Below are positions 1 to 6,543 of a DNA stretch of 8,882 bases, in pieces (the stretch's first letter is position 1; the number at the start of each line of letters is the position of its first letter). Source of the DNA: Desulfocapsa sp. Its GTDB lineage: Bacteria > Desulfobacterota > Desulfobulbia > Desulfobulbales > Desulfocapsaceae. Made by a program: the position numbers and the translations under genes. The stretch covers positions 4,753-13,634 of the forward strand of contig JAOZTO010000020.1 of assembly GCA_029942265.1 (NCBI GenBank), written 5' to 3'. The notes under the pieces were generated by a model. The model did no database searches. It was given only the letters and a program-made list of their open reading frames with translations, and had not been told where the DNA came from.

Positions 1-1022
1 TTAAACGTACTATAAATCTCTTTTAACAAGAAATGTGTTTGCCGCCCCTTTTCCCGTGGATCGTGTATCCATAAAAGTAATTGGAGATTTAATGCTGAAT
101 CACCCAGTTGTCGCAATCGCACACGAGGAGATGGCTGCTTCACAACCTGACTATTGTCATTGGCAATCTGTAGCAATAAATCTTCCACAACATCAAGATC
201 TGTTCCGTAGGCAACTCCGACATCGATACGTATGCGGAATCGTGGTTGCGGGGCAGACTCGTTGATAATTTTTGAATTTGCAATGATACCATTAGGCACA
301 ATAATCATAACATCATCACGAGTTTTGATTTTGGTTGATCGAATACCTACCTCAACCACCTCGCCCCGTTCACCAGATTCAAGTATAATATATTCACCAA
401 CTTTATAAGCTCGATCCATAAAAACTGAGATTCCGCCCAAAAAATTTGCCATTGTGTCCTTTGCTGCAAGGGCGATTGCGATTCCAACAATACCTGCAGA
501 AGCAAAAAGCGGCGCCAGATTTACCTTCCATATTATCAGAATCCAGAGGATGACACACAACATAATAACAATGCGTGAAACGTTCTTAAATACCAGATAA
601 ATATCAGCATCAATATGTCTTCCGCCTAAAACATGACTGGCTTCCTCAAGACTGGTCCTACTAAGACTTCTGGAGATACCCACCCACCAGACCAAAAGAA
701 TCAATGTCTTGCTACCACTCAATAAAATCAGTGATGTCATCTTTGGAAACTGTGGATCTACTGAACTTGCATGAAGGACACCCAGTAAAATCACTGACAA
801 CAAAAAGGGACGATGAAAGAAATTAATCAGAAAATCATCGAAATGCATCTTCGTCCTACGTGCCATTTTTCTTAAAGAACGAATAATAACAAGATCGAGC
901 AATACGGCAAGAACCACATACACAAGTACAACAACAAGCCGCTCCAGTATTACGTAATCCTGAAACACAGGAAATCTCAGCAAAAAATCTTCTAATTTAC
1001 TGAAAAATAAATAATCGTCCAT
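1..1022 (-). CDS. MscS-family mechanosensitive ion channel, C-terminus cut by window edge
   Basis: The protein is an inner-membrane channel that opens under membrane tension and releases solutes during osmotic downshock. I translated 340 codons from the ATG at 1022 down to base 3 without a stop, so only the extreme C-terminus is missing. Hydrophobic segments lie near residues 24-47, 70-85, 97-117 and 143-165. They are followed by the pore-lining helix and its extension at about 172-203, with the family pattern GIVGIAIALAAKDTMANFLGG (178-198, one residue trimmed in practice) and FMDR. The beta domain follows, with VGEYI (208-212), GEVVEVGIRSTKI (220-232) and IVPNG (241-245). The alpha/beta C-terminal domain has RFRIRIDVGVAYGTD (261-275) and LGDSALNLQLLLWI (306-319). 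A purine-rich ribosome site, AGGGGAAC, lies about 8 bases before the start. The Trm112-like gene ends 17 bp upstream, which suggests cotranscription. The family call is secure; the subfamily is not. Confidence 0.93.
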   Translation of the reverse strand, partial: MDDYLFFSKLEDFLLRFPVFQDYVILERLVVVLVYVVLAVLLDLVIIRSLRKMARRTKMHFDDFLINFFHRPFLLSVILLGVLHASSVDPQFPKMTSLILLSGSKTLILLVWWVGISRSLSRTSLEEASHVLGGRHIDADIYLVFKNVSRIVIMLCVILWILIIWKVNLAPLFASAGIVGIAIALAAKDTMANFLGGISVFMDRAYKVGEYIILESGERGEVVEVGIRSTKIKTRDDVMIIVPNGIIANSKIINESAPQPRFRIRIDVGVAYGTDLDVVEDLLLQIANDNSQVVKQPSPRVRLRQLGDSALNLQLLLWIHDPREKGRQTHFLLKEIYSTF

Positions 1023-1039
1023 TACCAGTTCCCCTGTTC

Positions 1040-1216
1040 CTATTGGTCAACTTCCAGGGCTACTGCTTCGTCCACAAGCATCACCGGAATACCATCTCGA
1101 ATTTCATACAACAATCGGCATTTTTCGCACACGAGACCATCTTTTGTTTCGTTCAAGACAACTGCTTCTTTACACTTGGGACATGCTAAAATATCAAGTA
1201 ATTCCTGACTTATCAT
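1040..1216 (-). CDS. Trm112-family zinc-ribbon protein (YcaR-like), 58 aa
   Basis: This small gene starts at the ATG at 1216 and ends at the TAG at 1040-1042. The protein begins MISQELLDILACPKC. It has four cysteines arranged as CPxC (C12, C15) and CxxC (C30, C33), which should bind one zinc, followed by the hallmark LYEIRDGIPVMLVDEA (36-51). Length and motifs match bacterial Trm112/UPF0434 proteins. In eukaryotes and archaea Trm112 activates methyltransferases acting on tRNA, rRNA and release factors; in bacteria the partner is often unknown, so the role here is inferred from the family only. An AGGAGATAG ribosome site sits about 5 bases before the start. The mechanosensitive channel gene follows after 17 bp on the same strand. 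No methyltransferase or lipid A gene, which often accompanies this family elsewhere, is seen in the window. Confidence 0.92.
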   Translation of the reverse strand: MISQELLDILACPKCKEAVVLNETKDGLVCEKCRLLYEIRDGIPVMLVDEAVALEVDQ

Positions 1217-1237
1217 TTTCTATCTCCTTCTCTATTT

Positions 1238-1404
1238 ATGAGACTGTTGATTTAATGCCTTTTATCCCGATCTCTTCGTTAAATGAAAAATTTTATCCTC
1301 GGAATATCAACTATATGCCTGCGGTAAAATTTCCCATTTATCTCGACATCGAACCAGATAGCGAGGTACGAGACTTCGAAATGCTATTAAATCAACGGAC
1401 TCAT
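1238..1404. repeat. Nested imperfect palindrome, about 167 bp (long hairpin or MITE-like element)
   Basis: Two pairs of inverted arms lie one inside the other. The outer pair, 1238-1259 and 1383-1404, matches at 18 of 22 positions, including an uninterrupted 11-bp core GTTGATTTAAT. The inner pair, 1278-1307 and 1313-1342, matches at 22 of 30 positions around a 5-base loop. The right side carries about 20 extra bases between inner and outer arms. No open reading frame longer than a few codons occurs on the minus strand here. The element fills most of the gap between the proline dehydrogenase and Trm112-like genes, so it would be transcribed if those genes share an mRNA. No clear target-site duplication is visible. 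It could be a small non-autonomous element, a transcript-processing hairpin or a degenerate terminator. Confidence 0.6.
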
Positions 1405-1427
1405 TTGTGGGCTCGTAAAAACATTGA

Positions 1428-2339
1428 TCAGCCTTTTTTAAACAATGCTTTAATAACAACTCCAGCCATTTTTGGATTTTCCTTTAATCTTCGTGTCGAA
1501 TACCCAAACCACTGCTTTCCAAAAGGTACATAAACACGCATACGATGCCCCTTGTCAATGATCGCTTGCCGCAAAGCAGGAGTCACACCAAAAAGCATTT
1601 GAAACTCGTACTTATCCTTTGGAACATCATATTTTTCAAGAAGTTTATACGCTCCCTCAACCAGTGGTATATCATGTGTTGCGATGGCTGGATACATTTT
1701 TTTCTGTAGCATTAATTCAATATCTTCAAGAAAGTGCGCGTTTACCTCTTCATATTTCTGATATGCAATTTCCTCTGGCTCAATGTAAATACCCTTACAT
1801 ACTCGTAAATTAACCGGAGAGTCTTCAGTATGAATATCCTTTAAATCTTGAATATCCTTATGGGTGCGCCTAAGATATGATTGAACAACCAGACCAACGC
1901 TGTGTGGAAACTCACCTTTTAGTTTATCGTGCAGTTCTATCTCCATATCCGTACATGGAGAATCTTCCATATCAATTCGCACAAAGTTATTCACAGAAGC
2001 AGCCTTACTCACAACCTCACGAATATGCTCATAAGCAACATTTTCATCAATAAGTAAGCCAAACGAAGTTGGTTTCAGAGAATAATTTCCATCTACTCCA
2101 GCTTTTTCAGCGGCATCAATAACCTCAAGATACTCCTGTTTGTTTGCCGCCGCTTCTTCAAGGGTTGTTATAAATTCTCCAAGAATATCAATGGTTGTCA
2201 GTATACCCTGTTCATTTAATTTTTTGGCATTTACAATTGCTTCCTCCACGCTCTCTCCTGCGATGTACTGTTTTGAAAAAACCCATACTAATTTCTTGGG
2301 CATATAAGGAAGAATTCCTGCTAAAAATTTATTTATCAT
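1428..2339 (-). CDS. Proline dehydrogenase, stand-alone PRODH, 303 aa
   Basis: This FAD enzyme oxidises proline to 1-pyrroline-5-carboxylate and passes electrons to the quinone pool; it catalyses the first step of proline catabolism. It is a single-domain TIM-barrel form, like Bacillus or Deinococcus PRODH, not the fused bifunctional PutA. The 303-residue length is normal for that class. Visible motifs in order are SLKPTSFG (87-94, with the active-site lysine), VRIDMEDS (120-127), VQSYLRRT (152-159, FAD side), LRVCKG (178-183), ATHD (220-223), EFQMLFGV (245-252) and the substrate-binding GYSTRRLKENP (279-289, with the paired arginines R283 and R284). All expected key residues are present. The ATG at 2339 has AAGGAT upstream at suitable spacing. 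No pyrroline-5-carboxylate dehydrogenase gene is next to it. It is divergent from the TRAP transporter locus; a functional link with that locus is possible but unproven. Confidence 0.95.
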   Translation of the reverse strand: MINKFLAGILPYMPKKLVWVFSKQYIAGESVEEAIVNAKKLNEQGILTTIDILGEFITTLEEAAANKQEYLEVIDAAEKAGVDGNYSLKPTSFGLLIDENVAYEHIREVVSKAASVNNFVRIDMEDSPCTDMEIELHDKLKGEFPHSVGLVVQSYLRRTHKDIQDLKDIHTEDSPVNLRVCKGIYIEPEEIAYQKYEEVNAHFLEDIELMLQKKMYPAIATHDIPLVEGAYKLLEKYDVPKDKYEFQMLFGVTPALRQAIIDKGHRMRVYVPFGKQWFGYSTRRLKENPKMAGVVIKALFKKG

Positions 2340-2396
2340 TATGTATCCTTGTGTTGGTAATCTTGTTTTCCTGTAACTATTCAGTGTTATGCCAAA

Positions 2397-2423
2397 TATC
2401 GGGTATCGGGTATCGGGTATCGG
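2397..2423. repeat. Heptamer tandem repeat, TATCGGG x 3.9
   Basis: Three complete TATCGGG units and a fourth lacking its last base follow one another without mismatch. They lie about 60 bp upstream of the proline dehydrogenase start, where they could affect promoter spacing or bind a protein. The unit length is not a multiple of the helical repeat, and the copy number could vary by slippage. Confidence 0.9.
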
Positions 2424-2436
2424 CTAAATAGTATGT

Positions 2437-2448
2437 TTTCCTAGGAAA
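2437..2448. promoter_or_regulatory. Perfect 12-bp palindrome TTTCCTAGGAAA
   Basis: The 12 bases form a perfect dyad, with near-symmetric flanks (TG on the left, CA on the right, offset by one base). It lies about 98 bp upstream of the proline dehydrogenase start and about 270 bp upstream of the TAXI gene. This shape and place fit an operator for a dimeric regulator, but no family can be assigned from the motif alone. Confidence 0.35.
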
Positions 2449-2614
2449 CAGCTACTAATGCTCCATTCCATATTGCACATTCTTACTATTTATTCCATCA
2501 TTAATTGAAAAATTCGTGAAAAAGGTAAAATTTGGATCGGTTATAATTCACATTTAGACTTCATAAATAATATTGGAGTATTGCAGATATTAAAAATATG
2601 AACAAAGTTTTTCC

Positions 2615-2644
2615 TTGACACCTCTTCCCTGTAGGATGTATGTT
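2615..2644 (+). promoter_or_regulatory. Sigma70-like promoter for the TAXI binding-protein gene
   Basis: A perfect -35 box TTGACA (2615-2620) is followed after 18 bp by TATGTT (2639-2644, 4 of 6 matches to the -10 consensus). Transcription would start near 2651, giving a leader of about 70 bases before the ATG at 2720. The candidate operator at 2644-2652 overlaps the end of the -10 box and the start site, as expected for a repressor. Confidence 0.5.
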
Positions 2645-2652
2645 GTCTGACA
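2644..2652. promoter_or_regulatory. Candidate GntR/FadR-type operator TGTCTGACA
   Basis: This is a 9-bp palindrome with one central base and GT-NNN-AC spacing, the core typical of FadR-subfamily operators (consensus TNGTNNNACNA). The identical site, read on the other strand, is found at 7320-7328 upstream of the dehydrogenase gene. It overlaps the predicted -10 box and start site of the TAXI gene. The likely binder is the GntR regulator at 6544-7245; this is inference from motif and context. Confidence 0.5.
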
Positions 2653-2719
2653 GATATCTCAGTAATTTATTTAAATTGCTGTCTACAGCTAATTTCAATA
2701 CAACCCGAGAGGAAACACC

Positions 2720-3700
2720 ATGAAGAAACTAGTACTGCTATGTGCCGCTTTAACGATGGCATTTACTGTGGGATCTGTTCAGGCTGCTGAAAAACCAGAA
2801 TACGTTAACATCGGAACAGCCAGTATGGGGGGAAGTTATTACCCGACTGGAGGATACATTTGTAACGTAACAAACAAATCCAGAAAGAAATACGGTCATA
2901 ATATTCGATGTTCAGTTGAAAGCACTGGTGGTTCTGCTGCCAATATGCGTGCCATCCAAGCAGGCGATCTAAATGTTGGCATGGCTATGGCAAGCGCACA
3001 GCTGGATTCTTGGAATGGCAAAGGTGCATTTAAAAATGATGGCCCAAACAAAAAATTACGATTTCTTTTTTCTATCGTTGAAGAACCAATGCATATTGTT
3101 GCTCGAAAAGAAGCTAACATCAAAAGTTTTAAAGATCTTCAAGGAAAAGTTGTCAATACTGGTGCTGTTGGATCTGGAACTGAAACTCAGGTTAATGCAA
3201 TAGTAAAAAGATATGGTGCTGAGCCAAAAGATTTCTTTAGGCAGGAAACAAAGCTCACAACCCGTGAACAAGCCACCGCATTATGTGACGGTAAAATCGA
3301 TGCTTTTGTTTGGGTGACAGCAGTTGGCGCAGCTACTATTACTGAAGCTGCCAATACCTGTGACATTGACATTGTTCCTCTGAACGATGAAGTTATTAAT
3401 AAAATGATTTCCGAACGTTCAGACGCTGCCCCGATGACAATACCAGCCGGAAGTTATCGTGGCCAAGAAGTTGATGTTGTTTCATGGGGCGCTCCCGGTA
3501 CTGTCGTTGCCTCTTCTGATGTTCCTGATGAGACCATTTACTATCTTGTTAAAGGTGTATTCGACGAGATAGAACGATTTAAAAAACAATCACCTATGTA
3601 CAAGAACCTCACCCGAGAGTGGGCTGCAGAAGCTGGACGTTCAGCTCCTTACCACCCTGGCGCTCTTAAGTACTACCAAGAAGTAGGTCTGATCAAATAA
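2720..3700 (+). CDS. TAXI-family TRAP transporter solute-binding protein, 326 aa
   Basis: This periplasmic protein captures a substrate and delivers it to the TRAP permease encoded just downstream. A signal peptide is plain: MKK, a hydrophobic run at residues 4-20, and a likely cleavage after VQA (residue 22). The TAXI (NMT1-like) fold is shown by VNIGTASMGGSYYPTGG (29-45), ESTGGSAANMRAIQAGDLNVGMA (67-89), GKVVNTGAVGSGTE (142-155), the segment GKIDAFVWV (191-199) and the ending YHPGALKYYQEVGLIK (311-326). The mature length of about 304 residues is usual. GAGAGGAAAC serves as the ribosome site before the ATG at 2720. A terminator-like hairpin follows the stop codon, so this gene probably yields more mRNA than the permease. 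Known TAXI substrates include glutamate and related dicarboxylates, but the ligand here cannot be read from sequence. A FadR-type operator lies in the promoter. Confidence 0.95.
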   Translation: MKKLVLLCAALTMAFTVGSVQAAEKPEYVNIGTASMGGSYYPTGGYICNVTNKSRKKYGHNIRCSVESTGGSAANMRAIQAGDLNVGMAMASAQLDSWNGKGAFKNDGPNKKLRFLFSIVEEPMHIVARKEANIKSFKDLQGKVVNTGAVGSGTETQVNAIVKRYGAEPKDFFRQETKLTTREQATALCDGKIDAFVWVTAVGAATITEAANTCDIDIVPLNDEVINKMISERSDAAPMTIPAGSYRGQEVDVVSWGAPGTVVASSDVPDETIYYLVKGVFDEIERFKKQSPMYKNLTREWAAEAGRSAPYHPGALKYYQEVGLIK

Positions 3701-3706
3701 AGACAC

Positions 3707-3745
3707 AAAGAGGGAGGAGAAACATTCCTCCCTCCCTCTTTTATT
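3707..3745 (+). terminator. Intrinsic terminator or attenuator between TAXI and TRAP permease genes
   Basis: The arms AAAGAGGGAGG (3707-3717) and CCTCCCTCTTT (3731-3741) pair perfectly over 11 bp around a 13-base loop and run into a T-rich tail (TTTTATT). The right side has an extra CCT register, so a second slightly shifted pairing is possible. The hairpin begins 7 bases after the TAXI stop codon and 130 bases before the permease start. Partial read-through would explain an excess of binding protein over permease. Confidence 0.85.
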
Positions 3746-3785
3746 AATGGCTGCAGAAAACAGATCAATATACTGGAAGCTGTTG

Positions 3786-3818
3786 ATGAGTTGACTATAT
3801 GATAATTACTCAACTCAT
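3786..3818. repeat. 9-bp inverted repeat before the TRAP permease gene
   Basis: ATGAGTTGA (3786-3794) and TCAACTCAT (3810-3818) are perfect complements separated by 15 bases. No T-run follows, so it is not a usual terminator. It could be an operator for a separate permease promoter or an RNA hairpin that protects the permease mRNA after processing. Confidence 0.5.
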
Positions 3819-3869
3819 GCGAATGTACTCTAATTCGTCCTTACCTATTTTGAAAGGAGAGATACCTTT

Positions 3870-6470
3870 ATGTCAGTTACAAAGGGTTTAGGAAAAAGTA
3901 AGGAAGAATTGGAAGACATGGTCGAATCTGCTGACGCAGGAGGCCGAAAACCCAGAAAAACTGTTGCCGCTATCCTTTTTTCAATCGGTCTTTGCTGGTC
4001 ACTGTTTCAAATTTACATCGCAACTCCCCTTCCTTTTATAACTGATTTTCTCCTTTTGACAAACCTCGAACAGCGTGCAATTCACCTCGCTTTTGCACTC
4101 TGTCTAGTATTCTGTTACTTTCCCGCTTTCAAACGTGCTTCCACAACCAAAATACCAGTATATGATTTAATACTGGTTCTTGCATCCCTTTTTGCATGTC
4201 TGTATATTATTGCAAACTATACACACATCGCCCTTCGAGGAGGTGCAGCACGCTCTGAAATGGAGATTATTGTTGCAGTTGTTGGTCTCATTGTTCTTTT
4301 AGAGGCGACACGCCGTGCCGTCGGTCCACCACTCGTTATTGTAGGAATACTCTTTATTCTGTATGCTCTATTTGGCAGATATACTCCTGAGATTGTCTCA
4401 CACGGTGGAATCAGCACCAATAGATTTATTGAACATATGTGGTTTTCAACCGAAGGGGTATTTGGCCTTCCGATTGGTGTTTCCAATAGCTTTATTTTTC
4501 TCTATGTTTTGTTCGGAACACTGCTTGATCGTGCAGGTGCAGGTGCCTATTTTATCCGACTGTCATTCTCTCTGTTTGGTCACCTCAAAGGTGGTCCTGC
4601 AAAAGCCGCTGTAGTCTCTTCTGCCATGACAGGCCTTATTTCAGGTTCTGCAATTGCCAATGTTGTCACCACTGGAACATTTACCATTCCTTTGATGAAA
4701 AAAATGGGCTTTTCTCCTGAAAAAGCTGCTGCCATTGAAGTGTCATCATCCATTAATGGTCAGATCATGCCACCGGTAATGGGCGCAGCAGCATTTATCA
4801 TGACGGAATATGTTGGTATAAGTTATTTTGAAGTTATCAAACACGCATTTTTCCCTGCCATACTCGCCTACTTTGGCCTGTACTGCATCGTTCATTTTGA
4901 AGCTGTTAAGCTCAAAATGCCAACGTTTTCAAGAGCTGCAACCGAAACAACTCTTGGACGAAAGATACTTGCCATTGGTATGGGAATATCTGCTGTTATC
5001 ATTAGCCTGTGCATCACTTTCTTTCTTCTTACGGCTATCAAAACAGTTTGCGGTGACTACACTCTTCCCGTTATCATATTATTTATTGCAATTACCTTCC
5101 TGTTCCTTGCAAAAGTTGCCACCCGTTATGAAAACCATGCCGGAAACAGAGACATAACGTTGGATAAAGTTATGCCCGAACTCTTGCCAACATTCTTATC
5201 GGGAATTTACTTTCTCATGCCTGTTGCCGTTTTGATCTGGTGCCTGATGATAGAAAGATGGTCACCTGAGTTATCTGTTATATGGGCAATAGCAATGATT
5301 TCCATACAGATTGTTTTCCAGAAACAGGTGATGCATTTGATGCGTGGTGAAAAACTCATGATAAGTGAAGTGATAACATCATCCTGGGAGCTTATTCAAG
5401 CATTAAGCCGTGGTGCAAGAAATATGGCAAGTGTCGTTATTGCAATGGCTGCTGCTGGAATTATTGTTGGAGTTGTGTCTGTAACCGGTCTTGGGATGAT
5501 GATGGTTCAGGTTGTTGAAGTTGTCTCTGGTGGCAGTATTATGGGTATGCTTGTCTTCACTGCGGTAATGTGCATCGTCTTGGGGATGGGATTACCGACA
5601 ACAGCCAACTATATCGTCGTAGCATCTGTTATGGCAGGACCCCTTGTCACGCTTGCTGCTCAAAATGGAATCGTTATTCCACTGATCGCTGTTCATCTCT
5701 TTGTGTTTTATTTTGGCCTGATTTCAGGAACCACACCACCCGTTGCTGTAGATGCTTATGCTGGTGCTGCCGTTGCCGGATCAAATCCGGTGCAAACCTG
5801 TCTCTATGCATTTTACTATGACCTTCGTACATCCCTCCTGCCGTTCTTTTTCATTTTTAACCCCCATTTACTTTTACTTGGATTTGATCATTGGTGGGAG
5901 GTGGTCGTATCAGTAATTGCTGCAATATTTGCCATGATGGCCTTTGCAAGTGGTACTCAAAACTATTTTCTTGTCAAAAACCGTAAATGGGAAAGCCTTG
6001 CAATGATCCTTATTGCATTTTCTTTAATTCGTCCCGGGTTCTGGCTTGATAAGTTTCAAGATCCATACGAAGCAGTTCCTTTAGCAGAATTGACTAAAAC
6101 TATTTCGACACAACCAGACAATCAAATGATGCGCTTTAAATTCAAAGGAGAAAATTTTGCAGGAGAAGAGGTGGACCGCTTTGTCCTTTTGTCTCTAGGC
6201 GATAAAGAATCCGATGGAGCTGTACGACTTAAAGAGAATACAGGACTAGTATTGGCAACAGAAAATGATAAAGTTTTGATTGATGACATTTGGTTCGGTA
6301 GCAAAGCTCAACAAACCGGAATCGACTACGGTTGGGAGCTTCTTTGGGCAGAAGTGGAAGTAGAACGTAACGCAAAGCAGTGGTTTTACCTACCGGCATT
6401 TGGTCTTTTATTTATGATTTGGTACCTCCAGCGTAATCGTAGGATGGCTGACTCTTCCCTAGAATTGTAA
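3870..6470 (+). CDS. TRAP transporter fused permease (4TM + 12TM) with C-terminal DUF3394-like region, 866 aa
   Basis: This inner-membrane secondary transporter uses an ion gradient to move the substrate delivered by the TAXI protein. The small (DctQ-like) and large (DctM-like) subunits are fused, as is usual for TAXI systems. A polar N-terminus (1-30) is followed by hydrophobic helices at about 31-51, 70-86, 98-118 and 131-170. The DctM part carries LISGSAIANVVTTGTFTIP (256-274) and SSINGQIMPPVMGAAAFIM (293-311), then a second half with LGMGLPTTANYIV (571-583) and LISGTTPPVAVDAYAGAA (617-634). After the last transport helices (about 680-722) comes a soluble segment of about 110 residues and a final helix (about 838-853). 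The soluble segment resembles DUF3394. AAGGAG (3854-3859) lies about 10 bases before the ATG. Length and motifs are intact. Confidence 0.95.
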   Translation: MSVTKGLGKSKEELEDMVESADAGGRKPRKTVAAILFSIGLCWSLFQIYIATPLPFITDFLLLTNLEQRAIHLAFALCLVFCYFPAFKRASTTKIPVYDLILVLASLFACLYIIANYTHIALRGGAARSEMEIIVAVVGLIVLLEATRRAVGPPLVIVGILFILYALFGRYTPEIVSHGGISTNRFIEHMWFSTEGVFGLPIGVSNSFIFLYVLFGTLLDRAGAGAYFIRLSFSLFGHLKGGPAKAAVVSSAMTGLISGSAIANVVTTGTFTIPLMKKMGFSPEKAAAIEVSSSINGQIMPPVMGAAAFIMTEYVGISYFEVIKHAFFPAILAYFGLYCIVHFEAVKLKMPTFSRAATETTLGRKILAIGMGISAVIISLCITFFLLTAIKTVCGDYTLPVIILFIAITFLFLAKVATRYENHAGNRDITLDKVMPELLPTFLSGIYFLMPVAVLIWCLMIERWSPELSVIWAIAMISIQIVFQKQVMHLMRGEKLMISEVITSSWELIQALSRGARNMASVVIAMAAAGIIVGVVSVTGLGMMMVQVVEVVSGGSIMGMLVFTAVMCIVLGMGLPTTANYIVVASVMAGPLVTLAAQNGIVIPLIAVHLFVFYFGLISGTTPPVAVDAYAGAAVAGSNPVQTCLYAFYYDLRTSLLPFFFIFNPHLLLLGFDHWWEVVVSVIAAIFAMMAFASGTQNYFLVKNRKWESLAMILIAFSLIRPGFWLDKFQDPYEAVPLAELTKTISTQPDNQMMRFKFKGENFAGEEVDRFVLLSLGDKESDGAVRLKENTGLVLATENDKVLIDDIWFGSKAQQTGIDYGWELLWAEVEVERNAKQWFYLPAFGLLFMIWYLQRNRRMADSSLEL

Positions 6471-6498
6471 TTATTCGATTGACAAAAAAAAATTCAAG

Positions 6499-6543
6499 TT
6501 GTAGGTCTTCCAAACAAATTTTAAAATTTCAGGAGACCTGCAA
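6499..6543 (+). promoter_or_regulatory. Hairpin covering the ribosome site of the GntR regulator gene
   Basis: TTGTAGGTCTTCC (6499-6511) pairs with GGAGACCTGCAA (6532-6543) over 12 pairs, including one G-U, with a single bulged base. The right arm contains most of the AGGAG Shine-Dalgarno sequence (6531-6535) and ends at the base before the ATG. The loop holds a 14-bp palindrome, AAATTTTAAAATTT (6516-6529). A formed hairpin should lower translation of the regulator. The dyad could instead work as DNA, for example for autoregulation. A TTGACA box at 6479-6484 may belong to a promoter for this gene, but no good -10 box follows. Confidence 0.55.

Larger units (their letters stand above)
2340..2719. 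other. Divergent intergenic region between proline dehydrogenase and TAXI genes
   Basis: I find no credible gene in these 380 bases. The region contains a 17-base repeat shared with the right end of the window (2368-2384), a heptamer tandem repeat (2397-2423), a 12-bp palindrome (2437-2448), a rightward promoter (2615-2644) with an operator-like palindrome (2644-2652), and a short GCTGT-CT-ACAGC inverted repeat (2678-2689). I could not pick a convincing leftward promoter for the proline dehydrogenase gene. The stretch from about 2450 to 2610 is AT-rich and otherwise featureless. Confidence 0.8.

Noticed and set aside
35..265. Plus-strand open frame of 76 codons beginning with GTG
   Set aside because: It lies opposite the well-supported mechanosensitive channel gene, shows no family features and is a shadow frame.
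1144..1533. Plus-strand open frame of 129 codons
   Set aside because: It overlaps the Trm112-like gene, the palindrome and the end of the proline dehydrogenase gene on the other strand, has no ribosome site and no recognisable protein features.
2542..2547. TATAAT box in the divergent intergenic region
   Set aside because: No -35-like hexamer lies 16-18 bp upstream, and the TTGACA/TATGTT pair nearer the gene explains transcription better.
3747..3794. 15-codon frame right after the terminator, a possible leader peptide
   Set aside because: No ribosome site (only the T-rich tail of the hairpin lies upstream) and no runs of a single amino acid as in known attenuation leaders.
3799..3890. Short open frame in the gap before the TRAP permease gene
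   Set aside because: About 30 codons with no ribosome site, running out of frame into the permease start; probably chance.
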